Assembly: GCA_009693435.1 (NCBI GenBank)
Contig: SHXF01000058.1
Location: forward strand, 1 to 27,459
Length of the DNA: 27,459 nt
Reading direction: 5' to 3'
Origin: Betaproteobacteria bacterium
Lineage (GTDB): Bacteria; Pseudomonadota; Gammaproteobacteria; Burkholderiales; SG8-39
The notes beneath the pieces are model-generated. The model saw only the letters and a list, made by a program, of their open reading frames with translations. It searched no databases and had not been told where the DNA came from. Below, piece after piece: positions 12,368-20,998 of this stretch; position 1 is the stretch's first letter; each line of letters begins with the position of its first letter. The position numbers and the translations under genes were made by a program.

Positions 12368-12913
12368 ATGGGTGAACCCGCACCGAAAGAAGTGACCAAG
12401 CGCTCCTGGGACCGCCCCGAGGGCAACAGTTTTTCGCAATGGATGGAATCGCGGGTCGCGCGCCTCTCGACGCGCCGCTACGACTGGGACGCGCTGAAGT
12501 TCCAGGCCGATTTCGATCCGAGGTACAAGCGCGCGCAGATGCGCTATGTGGGCACCGGCGGCACCGGCGTCTCCAGCGACGCCACGTCGGTGCCGGCGGA
12601 GGGCTTCACCTTTTCCACCATGATCATCCCGGCGGGCCACGAGGGCCCGATGCACCTGCATACCGACGTGGAAGAGATTTTCTTCGTCATCCGCGGCAAG
12701 GTGAAGGTGATGTGCGAGAAGGACGGCGAGAAGTGGGAGGTGATCGTGACCGACCGCGACCTGATTTCGATTCCCCCGGGCGTGTACCGCGGCGAAATCA
12801 ACATCGGCGAGGAAGACGCGCTGATGTGCGTGATGCTGGGCGCCGCCAAGCCGAACACGCCGACCTATCCGCCTGATCATCCGCTCGCCAGCATCAAGCG
12901 GCCGGCGAAGTAA
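12368..12913 (+). CDS. Cupin-domain protein
   Basis: A 181-residue single-cupin protein. Motif 1 is G90-x5-H96-x-H98 followed by E102/E103 and G110, supplying two His and one Glu ligand for a metal. The second motif (PPGVYRGEIN, residues 136-145) has no His where the usual fourth ligand sits, so the metal site is three-coordinate or altered. Possible roles are a ring-cleaving or other dioxygenase, an isomerase, or a binding protein. The ATG follows AAGGAG at 12356-12361. It stands between the SDR and the alpha/beta hydrolase in the operon. Confidence 0.85.
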   Translation: MGEPAPKEVTKRSWDRPEGNSFSQWMESRVARLSTRRYDWDALKFQADFDPRYKRAQMRYVGTGGTGVSSDATSVPAEGFTFSTMIIPAGHEGPMHLHTDVEEIFFVIRGKVKVMCEKDGEKWEVIVTDRDLISIPPGVYRGEINIGEEDALMCVMLGAAKPNTPTYPPDHPLASIKRPAK

Positions 12914-12952
12914 GGATACGGGCGGCGAAACGGACGACGCGGTCGCACCTAC

Positions 12953-13828
12953 ATGGCGCAGAAGAGCATGGCAGAGCGCAGCCCGGCACAGGCCGATGCA
13001 AGCCTGGAAGACCGGCTTGCACGCGTGCCGGTGCGGGAATTCCGCACCGCGCGCGGCGTGATTTCGCTGCGCGAAGCCGGCGCCGGGCCGGCACTGGTGC
13101 TGCTGCACGGCATCGGCTCGAATTCGGGCTCCTGGCTGCACCAGCTCGAATCGCCCGAGGGCAGGCGCATCATCGCCTGGGACGCGCCGGGCTACGGCAC
13201 CTCCACGCCGCTCGCGTCCGCATCGCCGTCGGCAGCCGACTACGCGGATGCGCTGACTGCGCTGCTGGATGCGATGGCCATCGACCGGTTGCTGCTGGTG
13301 GGACACTCGCTGGGCGCGCTCATGGCGGGGGCGTTCGCCGCGCGCCATCCGCAGCGCCTGCACGGTCTCGCGCTGCTCAATCCGGCCGGTGGCTACGGCA
13401 ATGCCGATCCCGCCCTGCGCGAAGAGCGGCTGGCGAGCCGACTGAAAATGATGGACGAACTGGGGCCCGCAGGCATGGCGGCGCAGCGCGCGAGCAACCT
13501 GCTCTCCCCCGCGGCGCCGCCGGGAGCGCTGCAACTGGTGAGCTGGAGCATGCGGCGGCTGGATCCCGCCGGGCACGAACAGGCGGCACGCATGCTGGCC
13601 GGGGGCAAGCTGGCGGAGGACGCGGCGCGCTTTCCCGGCCGGGCGCTGGTGATGTGCGGCAGCGAAGACCGCATCACGCCGGAAGCCGGCTGCCGGAAAA
13701 TCGCCGAGTGCTTCGCACACGGCGCCTATCGCTCGCTGCACGGGCTGGGCCATGCGTCCTATGCCGAGGCGCCGGCGCTGGTGAACGCGGCGCTGGCTGA
13801 ATTCGGCCGAGAGGCGGGCGCCTGGTGA
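12953..13828 (+). CDS. Alpha/beta hydrolase
   Basis: A 291-residue hydrolase with oxyanion-hole motif LLHGIGSNSGSW (residues 50-61), nucleophile S119 in GHSLGA, acid D239 in GSEDRIT and H267 in GLGHASY. This is the complete triad of the MhpC/enol-lactonase-like family. In an aromatic pathway it could open a lactone, split a meta-cleavage product or hydrolyse an ester. Its stop overlaps the regulator start by four bases (GTGA). Confidence 0.88.
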   Translation: MAQKSMAERSPAQADASLEDRLARVPVREFRTARGVISLREAGAGPALVLLHGIGSNSGSWLHQLESPEGRRIIAWDAPGYGTSTPLASASPSAADYADALTALLDAMAIDRLLLVGHSLGALMAGAFAARHPQRLHGLALLNPAGGYGNADPALREERLASRLKMMDELGPAGMAAQRASNLLSPAAPPGALQLVSWSMRRLDPAGHEQAARMLAGGKLAEDAARFPGRALVMCGSEDRITPEAGCRKIAECFAHGAYRSLHGLGHASYAEAPALVNAALAEFGREAGAW

Positions 13829-14616
13829 ACGCTGCACTGCCTCAATCGCGCTATCGCGTGCCGGGCCTGGAACGCGGCCTGCAGATCCTGCAGCTATTCG
13901 ATCGCCAGCAGACCCGGCTCACCCCGCCCGACATGGCGCGCGCGCTCGGCATACCGCGCTCGACGGTGTTTCGCCTGTTGCAGACGCTGGAGCAGCTCGG
14001 TTTCGTGGAACGGCAGGACAGCGGTTATCAGCTCGGTCCGGCGGTGCTGCGGCTCGGCTTCGAATACGTTGCCTCGCTCGCCATCAGCGACGTCGCGCGG
14101 CCGGCGGTGGAGGGCTTGCGCGACGAGACCGGTTTTTCCGCGCAGTTGATGATACGCGACGGGCGCGACGCGGTATGCGTGCTGAAAGCGGCCAGCACCT
14201 CGGCCTTCGCCAGCAACGTCAATGTCGGGACGCGCCTGCCCGCGCACGCCACCATCTTCGGCCGCATGCTGCTGTGCGACCTGCCGGAGCGCGAACTGCT
14301 TGCGATCTTCCCCGAGGCGCGCCTGGCGGGCCACTCGCCGCAGACCCCCAGGACCGTCGCCGAACTGGCGCGCCTGCTGCGCGAAGACCGCTCGCGCGGC
14401 CATGCGGTCAGCGAATCGTTTTTCGAACACAGCATCTCCGCCATCGCCGCGCCGGTCAGGGACCAGAGCGGAAAAATCGTGGCGGCCACGGGCATTACCG
14501 TGCCGCAACCCCGCATCGAGCCCGCGGCCTTGCGCGCGCGGCTGATCAAGCAGGTGAGCGCGTCCGCAGCGCGCCTCGCCCACCGTCTCAATTTCCGCCC
14601 GGCCGAAGCGGCCTGA
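13825..14616 (+). CDS. IclR-family transcriptional regulator
   Basis: A 263-residue regulator: N-terminal winged helix (residues about 13-75, with LTPPDMARALGIPRSTVFRL as the helix-turn-helix) and the IclR effector-binding domain (FSAQLMIRDGRDAVCVLKA; VGTRLPAHATIFGRMLL; SISAIAAPVRDQSGKIVAA). Such proteins sense aromatic acids or their breakdown products and repress or activate linked operons. It is embedded in the operon rather than divergent from it and starts with GTG inside the preceding stop. The perfect palindrome at 7710-7727 is a likely binding site, which would make it an autoregulator. Confidence 0.93.
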   Translation: MNAALPQSRYRVPGLERGLQILQLFDRQQTRLTPPDMARALGIPRSTVFRLLQTLEQLGFVERQDSGYQLGPAVLRLGFEYVASLAISDVARPAVEGLRDETGFSAQLMIRDGRDAVCVLKAASTSAFASNVNVGTRLPAHATIFGRMLLCDLPERELLAIFPEARLAGHSPQTPRTVAELARLLREDRSRGHAVSESFFEHSISAIAAPVRDQSGKIVAATGITVPQPRIEPAALRARLIKQVSASAARLAHRLNFRPAEAA

Positions 14617-14651
14617 CGGCAATCGCAGCAGATTTTTTTACAGAGGCATCA

Positions 14652-16334
14652 ATGAAAACCACCGTAGGCGACGTTGTCGCAGCTTTCCTCGAACAATGCG
14701 GCGTGCAGGCAGCGTTCGGTGTGATATCCATCCACAACATGCCGGTGCTGGATGCGTTTCATCGCCGCGGCAAGATCCGTTTCGTTCCGGCGCGCAGTGA
14801 AGCGGGCGCGACCAACATGGCCGACGCCTATGCGCGCGTCACGCCGGGCCTGGGGGTCACCATCACCAGCACCGGCACCGCGGCCGGCAACGCCTGCGGC
14901 GCGATGGTGGAGGCACTGACGGGCGGCACGCCCCTGCTCCACCTCACCGGCCAGATAGAGATTCCTTACCTGGACCGCAATCAGGCCTACATCCACGAGG
15001 CGCGCGACCAGATGGCGATGCTGGCAGCAGTGTCGAAAGCCGCGTTTCGCGTGTGGAGCGCCGCATCGGCGCTGGCCACATTGAAGCTCGCGGTGCAGAC
15101 GGCGCTGACGGCGCCCGCGGGTCCGGTGAGCCTGGAAATTCCGATCGATATACAGGCGAGCGAAATCGACTGGCCGGCGGATCTGTCGCCGCTGCCCGTG
15201 GCGACCAGCGTTCCTGCGGCGGCAGCGCTGGATGCGCTGGCGAATCGATTGGCGCAGGCGAAGCGGCCGTTGCTGTGGCTGGGCGGCGGCGCGCGCGGGG
15301 CAAGCGATGCGGTCCGGCGGCTGGTGGCGCTGGGCATCGGCGTCGTCACCTCCACGCAGGGCCGCGGCATCCTGCCCGAAGACCATCCCATGACGCTGGG
15401 CGCCTATACGCTGTATCCGGCGGTGGAGCAGTTCTACCGCAGTTGCGATGCGATGCTGGTGGTGGGGTCGCGGCTGCGCGGCAACGAAACGCTGAGATAC
15501 AAGCTCGCCCTGCCCAAACCCCTGTATCGCATCGACGCCGATCCGGAGCAGGCGCAGCGCAATTACGCGAGCGATGCCTTTGTCGCAGGCGACGCACGCC
15601 TGGCGCTGGAAGGCCTGGCCGACCGCCTGCAGGGGCGCATGCGCTGCGACCCGGCGTTCGCCGGCGATCTGGCCGCCGCGCGCGACGCGGCCGCGGCGCT
15701 GGTGCGCAAGGGCATCGGACCGTATGCGGCGCTGGTCGAGCGCTTGCAGGAAATCGCCGGGCGCGACTACGTATGGGTGCGCGATGTCACCGTGTCCAAC
15801 AGCACCTGGGGCAACCGCCTGCTGCGGATTTTCGGCGCGCATGACGGCGTGCACGCGCTCGGCGGCGGTATCGGCCAGGGCATACAGATGGGCATAGGCG
15901 CGGCCGTCGCAGAGCAGATGCGGCTGGAGCGCGCCAGTCCGCAGGCTGCGCGCGCTCGCAAGGTGCTGTGCCTGACCGGCGACGGCGGCCTGCAGGTCAA
16001 CATCGGCGAGCTTGCCACGGCGGTGCAGGAAAACGCCGACATGATCATCGTGCTGATGAACGACCGCGGCTACGGCGTCATCAGGAACATCCAGGACGCG
16101 CAGTACGGCGGCCGGCGTTGCTACGTCGATCTGCACACGCCCGATTTTGCGCTGCTGGCGAAATCGATCGCGCTGCCGCACTTCCGCGTGCGGGACCTGG
16201 ACGCGCTGCCCGCCGCGCTTGCCGCCGCGCTCGCGGCGCGCGGGCCGGTCATGGTGGAAATCGACATGATCGCCATCGGCCCCTTTGCCAGCGCCTTCGC
16301 CGGCCCGCCGGTGCGCGAGAAGGCGCCGGCATGA
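14652..16334 (+). CDS. Thiamine-diphosphate-dependent enzyme (acetolactate synthase-like)
   Basis: A 560-residue three-domain ThDP enzyme. The N-terminal domain has the catalytic Glu (E50 in RSEAGATNMADAYAR). The middle domain is the nucleotide-like fold (LWLGGGARGASDAV). The C-terminal domain has the ThDP/Mg motif GDGGLQVNIGELATAV ending in NDRGYG (GDG-x24-30-N). The length and layout fit the acetolactate synthase/benzoylformate decarboxylase/glyoxylate carboligase superfamily. In a catabolic operon it is more likely a 2-oxo-acid decarboxylase or carboligase than a biosynthetic enzyme. AGAGG precedes the ATG at 14652. The stop overlaps the next start (ATGA). Confidence 0.9.
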   Translation: MKTTVGDVVAAFLEQCGVQAAFGVISIHNMPVLDAFHRRGKIRFVPARSEAGATNMADAYARVTPGLGVTITSTGTAAGNACGAMVEALTGGTPLLHLTGQIEIPYLDRNQAYIHEARDQMAMLAAVSKAAFRVWSAASALATLKLAVQTALTAPAGPVSLEIPIDIQASEIDWPADLSPLPVATSVPAAAALDALANRLAQAKRPLLWLGGGARGASDAVRRLVALGIGVVTSTQGRGILPEDHPMTLGAYTLYPAVEQFYRSCDAMLVVGSRLRGNETLRYKLALPKPLYRIDADPEQAQRNYASDAFVAGDARLALEGLADRLQGRMRCDPAFAGDLAAARDAAAALVRKGIGPYAALVERLQEIAGRDYVWVRDVTVSNSTWGNRLLRIFGAHDGVHALGGGIGQGIQMGIGAAVAEQMRLERASPQAARARKVLCLTGDGGLQVNIGELATAVQENADMIIVLMNDRGYGVIRNIQDAQYGGRRCYVDLHTPDFALLAKSIALPHFRVRDLDALPAALAAALAARGPVMVEIDMIAIGPFASAFAGPPVREKAPA

Positions 16335-17128
16335 TGCGCGTGCTGATGCTGGGCGGCGGCGCCATCGGCCGCGAAGTGCTGAAGCATGTGGCGGGCGATC
16401 CGTCGCTCTCCATCACCCACGTGCTGGAACTGCCGGCGGGCCGCGAAGCGCTGCAGCGGCTGCTCGGCGCGGGCACACAGGTCATCGGTTCGCTCGACGA
16501 GATGAAAGAGAAACCCGACCTGGTCCTGGAATGCGCCGGCCATGGGGCGGTCAAGGCGCATGTGCCGCTGTTGCTCAGGCGCGGCATCGACGTGCTGCTG
16601 GTGTCGGTGGGTTCGCTCTCCGATCCGGGCCTGCCAGAAGCGCTGGCCGCCGCGGCAGCGGAAGGACATGCGCAGCTGACCCTCATATCGGGCGCCATCG
16701 CCGGCATCGATGCGATTGCCGCGGCCAAGGTGGGCGGCCTCGATGAAGTCATCTATACCGGCCGCAAACCGCCGCTGGGCTGGCTCGATTCGCCGGCGGA
16801 GAAAATATGCGACCTGCGCAGCCTGCGCGAGGCCACGGTGATATTCCAAGGCAGCGCGGGCGAAGCGGCGCGCCTGTATCCGAAGAACGCCAATGTCGCG
16901 GCCACCGTCTCGCTCGCGGGACTGGGCCTGGAGAAGACCCGCGCCACCTTGATCGCCGATCCGGCCGTGACCAAGAACATTCACCACGTGCGCGCGCTCG
17001 GCGCATTCGGCGAACTCGAGATCACCATATCCGGGCGGCCATTGGCGGACAATCCCAAGACCTCGGCGCTGGCGGCCTACTCGGCGGTGCGCGCACTGCG
17101 CAACCGCGTGGCCGCCGTCTGCATATGA
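16331..17128 (+). CDS. nadX: Aspartate dehydrogenase-like NAD(P)-dependent enzyme
   Basis: A 265-residue protein with a Rossmann start (MRVLMLGGGAIGREVLKHV) and the signatures of aspartate dehydrogenase: LISGAIAGIDAIAAAKVGG, YPKNANVAATVSLAGLGL, DPAVTKNIHHV and NPKTSALAAYSAVRALRN. The type enzyme NadX oxidises L-aspartate to iminoaspartate. Catabolic relatives are found beside ThDP enzymes and aldehyde dehydrogenases and may act on another amino or imino acid. Translational coupling to the ThDP gene (ATGA) indicates the two act together. The last codons and stop were duplicated into a 22-bp tandem repeat. The symbol follows the family; the true substrate is uncertain. Confidence 0.8.
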   Translation: MMRVLMLGGGAIGREVLKHVAGDPSLSITHVLELPAGREALQRLLGAGTQVIGSLDEMKEKPDLVLECAGHGAVKAHVPLLLRRGIDVLLVSVGSLSDPGLPEALAAAAAEGHAQLTLISGAIAGIDAIAAAKVGGLDEVIYTGRKPPLGWLDSPAEKICDLRSLREATVIFQGSAGEAARLYPKNANVAATVSLAGLGLEKTRATLIADPAVTKNIHHVRALGAFGELEITISGRPLADNPKTSALAAYSAVRALRNRVAAVCI

Positions 17129-17204
17129 CGACCACGCTGTCTGCGTATGACGGCCACGCTGTCTGCGTAGGACGGCCACGCTGTCTGCATTTGACGGCTG
17201 CTGT
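17117..17204. repeat. 22-bp tandem repeat at the aspartate-dehydrogenase-like stop
   Basis: Four units, each starting GTCTGC and ending GACGGCCACGCT with few changes (17117, 17139, 17161, 17183). The first unit covers the final codons GTC TGC ATA TGA of the gene, so the repeat arose by copying its 3' end. The unit is not a multiple of three. Confidence 0.9.
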
Positions 17205-17228
17205 TCCGGATAGTTATACTTTTTTTTG

Positions 17229-17258
17229 TTGAAAACTCATTGTGAACAACCGTAATAC
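17229..17258 (+). promoter_or_regulatory. Possible sigma70 promoter of the aldehyde dehydrogenase gene
   Basis: TTGAAA (17229-17234) and TAATAC (17253-17258) with an 18-base spacer lie in an AT-rich 248-base gap (17129-17375). They would let the aldehyde dehydrogenase be transcribed separately from the upstream operon. A run of eight T at 17219-17227 lies just before the -35. Confidence 0.4.
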
Positions 17259-17375
17259 GGCGACTTTAATGATAATTTCAGTGAATATTTGCGCCGTTAC
17301 GGGAACCGCGAGAACCATCCGCAACAGGGCTGGACAGGATGGCGACAGTGGCAAGAGTAGAAAGAGGAGACCCGC

Positions 17376-18848
17376 GTGACCATCAAGCCCATTCTGATTG
17401 CCGGTGAGTGGCGGCAAGGCGCCGGACCGGTATATGCGTCGCACTATCCGGCGGACAACAGCATCAACGCCGAACTCGCCGCCGCCAGCGTTGCCGACGT
17501 GGAAGAAGCCATAGAAAAGGCCGATGCCGCCTGGCGCAAGCCGGACTGGCGCGACTTGAAGCCGCACGAGCGCGCGGGCTGCCTGCATCGCGTCAGCGCG
17601 CTGATACGCGAGCGCAGCGAGGAACTGGCGCAACTGCAGCGCCGCGACAACGGCAAGCCGATTAACGAAACGCGCGCGCTGGTGGCCAGCGCGGCGGGGA
17701 CATTCCAGTTCTACGCGGCGGCCTGCGAAACGCTGGAACAGGCGCTGACCCCGGCGCGCGGCGATTTCTTCACCATGAGCGTGCACGAACCGATGGGCGT
17801 CGTCGCGGCGATCACGCCGTGGAACTCGCCCATCGCAAGCGAAGCGCAGAAGCTCGCGCCGGCTCTTGCCGCGGGCAATGCGGTGGTGCTCAAGCCCGCG
17901 GAAGTCACGCCGCTGATCGCGCTGGAATTGGGCAGGATCTGCGAACAGGCGGGCATCCCCAGGGGCGTGGTCAGCGTGCTGCCGGGCAAGGGCTCGGTCA
18001 TCGGCGATGCGATCGTTAAACATCCGCTGGTGCGCAAGGTCGCCTTCACCGGCGGCACCGCCACCGGCCGCGCCCTGGCGCACCACGCGGCGGAGAAACT
18101 GATGCCGGTCACCCTGGAACTCGGCGGCAAATCGCCGACCATCGTGTTCGAGGATGCCGACATCGATCACGCGGTGAATGGCGTGCTGTTCGGCATCTTC
18201 AGTTCCACCGGCGAATCCTGCATCGCGGGATCGCGATTGTTCGTCCACCAATCCATTTACGGCAACTTCATGGAGCGACTGGTATCGGCTGCCAACGCGC
18301 TGCGCGTCGGCGACCCCGCCGATCCGGCGACGCAGATGGGGCCGATGATCACCAGCCAGCACCGCCAGAGCGTTGAAGACTACGTGGCGCTCGGGCAAAA
18401 GGAAGGCGGCAGGCTGCTCGCGGGCGGCGAGCGTCCCGGTGGCGCCTTGTTCGATCAGGGCTGGTATTACCGGCCGACGATACTGTCGGGCCTGTCCAAT
18501 ACAGCGCGCATCTGCCAGGAGGAAATTTTCGGGCCGGTACTGGTGACGCTGCCGTTTGCCGATGAAGCCGACCTGCTGCGCCAGGCCAACGACAGCGTCT
18601 ACGGACTCGCCGCCGGCATCTGGACGCGCGACTACAAGCGCGCGTGGCGCGTCGCCCGCGCTCTCGAAACCGGCACGGTGTGGATCAACACCTACAAGCT
18701 GTTCTCGATATCCACGCCGTTCACCGGCATCAAGGAAAGCGGCCTGGGCACCGACAAGGGACGCCTCGGCATACTGCAATACATGAATCAGAAAAGCCTC
18801 TACTGGGGGCTGAACGACAAGCCTCTTCCCTGGGCCAACCCGCAATAG
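17376..18848 (+). CDS. Aldehyde dehydrogenase family protein
   Basis: A 490-residue NAD(P)-dependent aldehyde dehydrogenase. The motif TPWNSPIASEAQKLAPALAAGN binds the cofactor, E248 sits in LELGGK and the catalytic Cys282 in STGESCIAGS; EEIFGPV and the C-terminal GIKESGLGTDKG complete the family pattern. It could oxidise a semialdehyde from ring cleavage or an aldehyde produced by the ThDP enzyme. It starts with GTG after AAAGAGGAGACCCGC. Length is normal. A 121-base gap with a hairpin separates it from the extradiol dioxygenase gene. Confidence 0.93.
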   Translation: MTIKPILIAGEWRQGAGPVYASHYPADNSINAELAAASVADVEEAIEKADAAWRKPDWRDLKPHERAGCLHRVSALIRERSEELAQLQRRDNGKPINETRALVASAAGTFQFYAAACETLEQALTPARGDFFTMSVHEPMGVVAAITPWNSPIASEAQKLAPALAAGNAVVLKPAEVTPLIALELGRICEQAGIPRGVVSVLPGKGSVIGDAIVKHPLVRKVAFTGGTATGRALAHHAAEKLMPVTLELGGKSPTIVFEDADIDHAVNGVLFGIFSSTGESCIAGSRLFVHQSIYGNFMERLVSAANALRVGDPADPATQMGPMITSQHRQSVEDYVALGQKEGGRLLAGGERPGGALFDQGWYYRPTILSGLSNTARICQEEIFGPVLVTLPFADEADLLRQANDSVYGLAAGIWTRDYKRAWRVARALETGTVWINTYKLFSISTPFTGIKESGLGTDKGRLGILQYMNQKSLYWGLNDKPLPWANPQ

Positions 18849-18925
18849 AAAACCAAGAGAAACACTGAACAAGTATCCATTTCCGGAAAAGCGTCAAGCG
18901 TGTTTCCCCTAGAATGAGGGATATT

Positions 18926-18946
18926 CAAGGGGGTGCCGCCCCCTTG
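18926..18946. terminator. GC-rich hairpin between aldehyde dehydrogenase and extradiol genes
   Basis: Perfect 8-bp stems CAAGGGGG and CCCCCTTG around the loop TGCCG, 23 bases ahead of the next start. No U-tract follows, so it may be an attenuating or mRNA-stabilising stem-loop. A 10-bp palindrome TTTCCGGAAA lies about 40 bases upstream, and TAGAAT at 18910-18915 could be a -10 box. Confidence 0.4.
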
Positions 18947-18969
18947 TTCAGCATATCCCAAGGAACCCC

Positions 18970-19944
18970 ATGAGCATACTCGGCATCGACTGCATCACCC
19001 ACGGCGTGGAAGACATCGCGCTGTGCCGGCGTTTTTTCCTCGACTGGGGCCTCGCGCTTGCCGGCGAGAACGCCCATGGCCTGGACTTCGAAACGCTAAA
19101 CGGCTGCCAGGTGAAAATCCGGCACAAGGACGATGCGTCCCTGCCCCCGCCCATGGAACCGGGCGCCACCTTGCGGGAAGTGATCTGGGGCGTGCAGTCC
19201 GGCGCCGACATCGACATGCTCACGGGCGCGCTTGCCCGCGCGCCTGGTTTTGCCGCACAAGACGGCCAGGTCAGGTGCATCGATCCGACCGGCCTCGGCA
19301 TCGCGTTTCGCGTCACGCGCAAGCGCAACCTCGATGTCAAGGGCATGCCGCTCAACACCTGGGACACGGCAGGGCGCGGCGTCAACGTGGTGGGCAAGAT
19401 CTACGAGCGCGGGCAGCCGATCGAAGTCGGGCACGTGGTGCTGTTCACCGACCGGCTGGCGGACATGGAAACGTTCTACAGGAGCATCGGCTACTGCGTG
19501 TCGGACCGCTATCCGGGACGCGGCCTGTTCCTGCGCTGCGCGGCCGAAGGCGGACACCACGATCTCTTCCTGCTGCAGCTGCCGACCGGGAAGAAGGGCC
19601 TCAACCATGTCGCCTACGCGGTGCGCGACGTGCATGAAGTGTTCGGCGGCGGGCTGCACATCACGCGCTGCGGCTGGGACACCGAACTCGGCCCGGGCCG
19701 CCATCCGATTTCATCCGCTTATTTCTGGTACGTGAAGAGCCCCGCAGGCGGGCTGGCGGAGTACTACACCGACGAGGACATGCTGGACGCGAACTGGCAG
19801 CCGCGCGAATTCGAATCGAAGCCGGAAGCATTTGCCGAATGGGCCATCTTCGGCGGCATCGACGGCGTCACGCGGCGCCAGAAGTCGGGGCCCGCCGGTG
19901 TGCAGGAAGCGGCGAAAACCACCGCGGGACAGGCGGCGCGCTGA
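18970..19944 (+). CDS. Type I (VOC-fold) extradiol dioxygenase
   Basis: A 324-residue two-domain vicinal-oxygen-chelate protein. In the C-terminal domain H155 (EVGHVVLFT), H213 (LNHVAYAV) and E264 (LAEYYTDED) sit at the positions of the Fe(II) ligands of BphC-type catechol 2,3-dioxygenases (His146, His210, Glu260 in BphC). The N-terminal half is the non-catalytic repeat. It would cleave a catechol next to its hydroxyls to give a yellow semialdehyde. AAGGAACCCC precedes the ATG. It is the last gene in the catabolic series; the C-terminal 25 residues are a variable Ala-rich tail. Confidence 0.85.
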   Translation: MSILGIDCITHGVEDIALCRRFFLDWGLALAGENAHGLDFETLNGCQVKIRHKDDASLPPPMEPGATLREVIWGVQSGADIDMLTGALARAPGFAAQDGQVRCIDPTGLGIAFRVTRKRNLDVKGMPLNTWDTAGRGVNVVGKIYERGQPIEVGHVVLFTDRLADMETFYRSIGYCVSDRYPGRGLFLRCAAEGGHHDLFLLQLPTGKKGLNHVAYAVRDVHEVFGGGLHITRCGWDTELGPGRHPISSAYFWYVKSPAGGLAEYYTDEDMLDANWQPREFESKPEAFAEWAIFGGIDGVTRRQKSGPAGVQEAAKTTAGQAAR

Positions 19945-20001
19945 CAATTCGAAGCGCGTTTCGCGCGAGCAGCCGGGACCGAGATACCGGCGAAATCCAA
20001 C

Positions 20002-20030
20002 CGCCTGCCGCGCTCAAAAAAAGGCAGGCG
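20002..20030. terminator. Inverted repeat between convergent genes
   Basis: CGCCTGCC and GGCAGGCG form an 8-bp stem around a 13-base loop containing seven A. It lies between the convergent extradiol and PIN genes and may be a bidirectional terminator, but the A/T run is in the loop rather than after the stem. Confidence 0.3.
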
Positions 20031-20055
20031 AACCGGGCAGCTTGCGGAGCCTTTG

Positions 20056-20478
20056 TTACCGCGCCAGATACAACTCGACGCGGTCGCTTGTCCACGTCGC
20101 GACGCCTGAACCGAAAAAGTCGGCATCCTCTGTCCAGACGGGGCAACCTATCGACATCGCGCATGCGAGTACAGGCCAGTCATGGGCATCGCGAACGGCA
20201 ATCCGCTGCAGGGCCTGTTGCTGCAGTTCTGCGTACAGGTCAAGGTAAATGGGTTGAACGATGGACTCAAGACGGTCCAGAACCCTCATTGCCACGGCGC
20301 TGTCGACGCCGCGCTTCTCCAGCAACGGCGGCAGGTATTTTCTGGCATCGGCATACGCCACGTCGGGTGCGAAGAATTTGGCCGTTGCCGCGTACTTGAA
20401 TACAAGTTCCCGCACCCTCTTTCCCAACACCGCCCGAATAAGAATATTGGCGTCAAGGACGATGGCTTTACCGCTCAT
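20056..20478 (-). CDS. PIN-domain toxin
   Basis: A 140-residue PIN nuclease with D9 in IVLDANILIRAVLG, a central acidic helix region, RDAHDWPVLACA (D97/D100) and WTEDADFFG (D118/D120), which together supply the acidic metal site. Such toxins cleave RNA unless held by the partner antitoxin. The start overlaps the antitoxin stop by four bases. The protein appears complete, so with its upstream partner it forms a plausible working module. Confidence 0.85.
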   Translation of the reverse strand: MSGKAIVLDANILIRAVLGKRVRELVFKYAATAKFFAPDVAYADARKYLPPLLEKRGVDSAVAMRVLDRLESIVQPIYLDLYAELQQQALQRIAVRDAHDWPVLACAMSIGCPVWTEDADFFGSGVATWTSDRVELYLAR

Positions 20479-20759
20479 TTTGCTGCGGGTTTGCGCTTTT
20501 TGCGCGAGTTGGCCTGCTTGCGAACAGCTTTGAAATCAGCGACAGCCGCATCGACATCTACACCCTGCGCGGCAAGCATCTGGTCCAATGTCTTGCTGGC
20601 CTTCTTCAGTGCCGCAATATTTGCGTCGACCTGGCCTTGCGCGGGAATGAAGTAACCCACGGTTTGACCGTGACGAGTTACTGCTACGGGGGTGCTGGAG
20701 GCGATGTATTCGGCCAAGTCTGCCCGGAACTCCCGAATGCCTACTTTTATGGTTTCCAT
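20475..20759 (-). CDS. Phd/YefM-type antitoxin
   Basis: A 94-residue protein. The first 50 residues (TIKVGIREFRADLAEYIA, then TPVAVTRHGQTVGYFIPA) match the Phd/YefM DNA-binding dimerisation fold; the rest is a helix and a Lys/Arg-rich tail that would wrap the toxin. AGGAAA precedes the ATG at 20759. It lies directly upstream of the PIN toxin gene. A dyad and promoter just upstream fit self-repression. Confidence 0.85.
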   Translation of the reverse strand: METIKVGIREFRADLAEYIASSTPVAVTRHGQTVGYFIPAQGQVDANIAALKKASKTLDQMLAAQGVDVDAAVADFKAVRKQANSRKKRKPAAK

Positions 20760-20798
20760 GAAATTTCCTCATGATGAGCAAGCGCAGTTTGTTAATCC

Positions 20799-20838
20799 AT
20801 GTGTACACATTTTACGCTGGGACAAGGAGAATATGCAA
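20799..20838 (-). promoter_or_regulatory. Promoter and palindromic operator of the Phd-PIN module
   Basis: On the minus strand TTGCAT (20833-20838) and TAAAAT (20809-20814), spacer 18, form a sigma70-like promoter. A perfect 12-bp palindrome ATGTGTACACAT (20799-20810) overlaps the -10 edge, where a Phd-type antitoxin dimer could block transcription. Confidence 0.55.
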
Positions 20839-20998
20839 TGCAACCAGCTTATCCGCCTCGACGTCGGCCTTTGCAGCAGTGATTGAAGGAATGGGTGGTA
20901 AAACGGACCTTGGAGGGGTGTCACTGCACCCGGGCGCAGCAGCCTATCGTCGCGGTCAATCGTTGATTTATCGCCGGCGTGCATCGCGGTTCGACAAG

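Noticed and set aside
12254..13837. Long open frame (527 codons) on the minus strand
   Set aside because: It lies antisense to the cupin and alpha/beta hydrolase genes, is His/Arg/Ala-rich with no motif, and arises from GC-rich codon use.
14175..14651. Upstream in-frame extension of the ThDP enzyme
   Set aside because: It overlaps the IclR gene in another frame and has no similarity; the ATG at 14652 has a ribosome site and starts the conserved domain.
17214..18872. Long open frame (552 codons) on the minus strand
   Set aside because: Antisense to the aldehyde dehydrogenase gene, which has a full set of motifs; the antisense protein has none.
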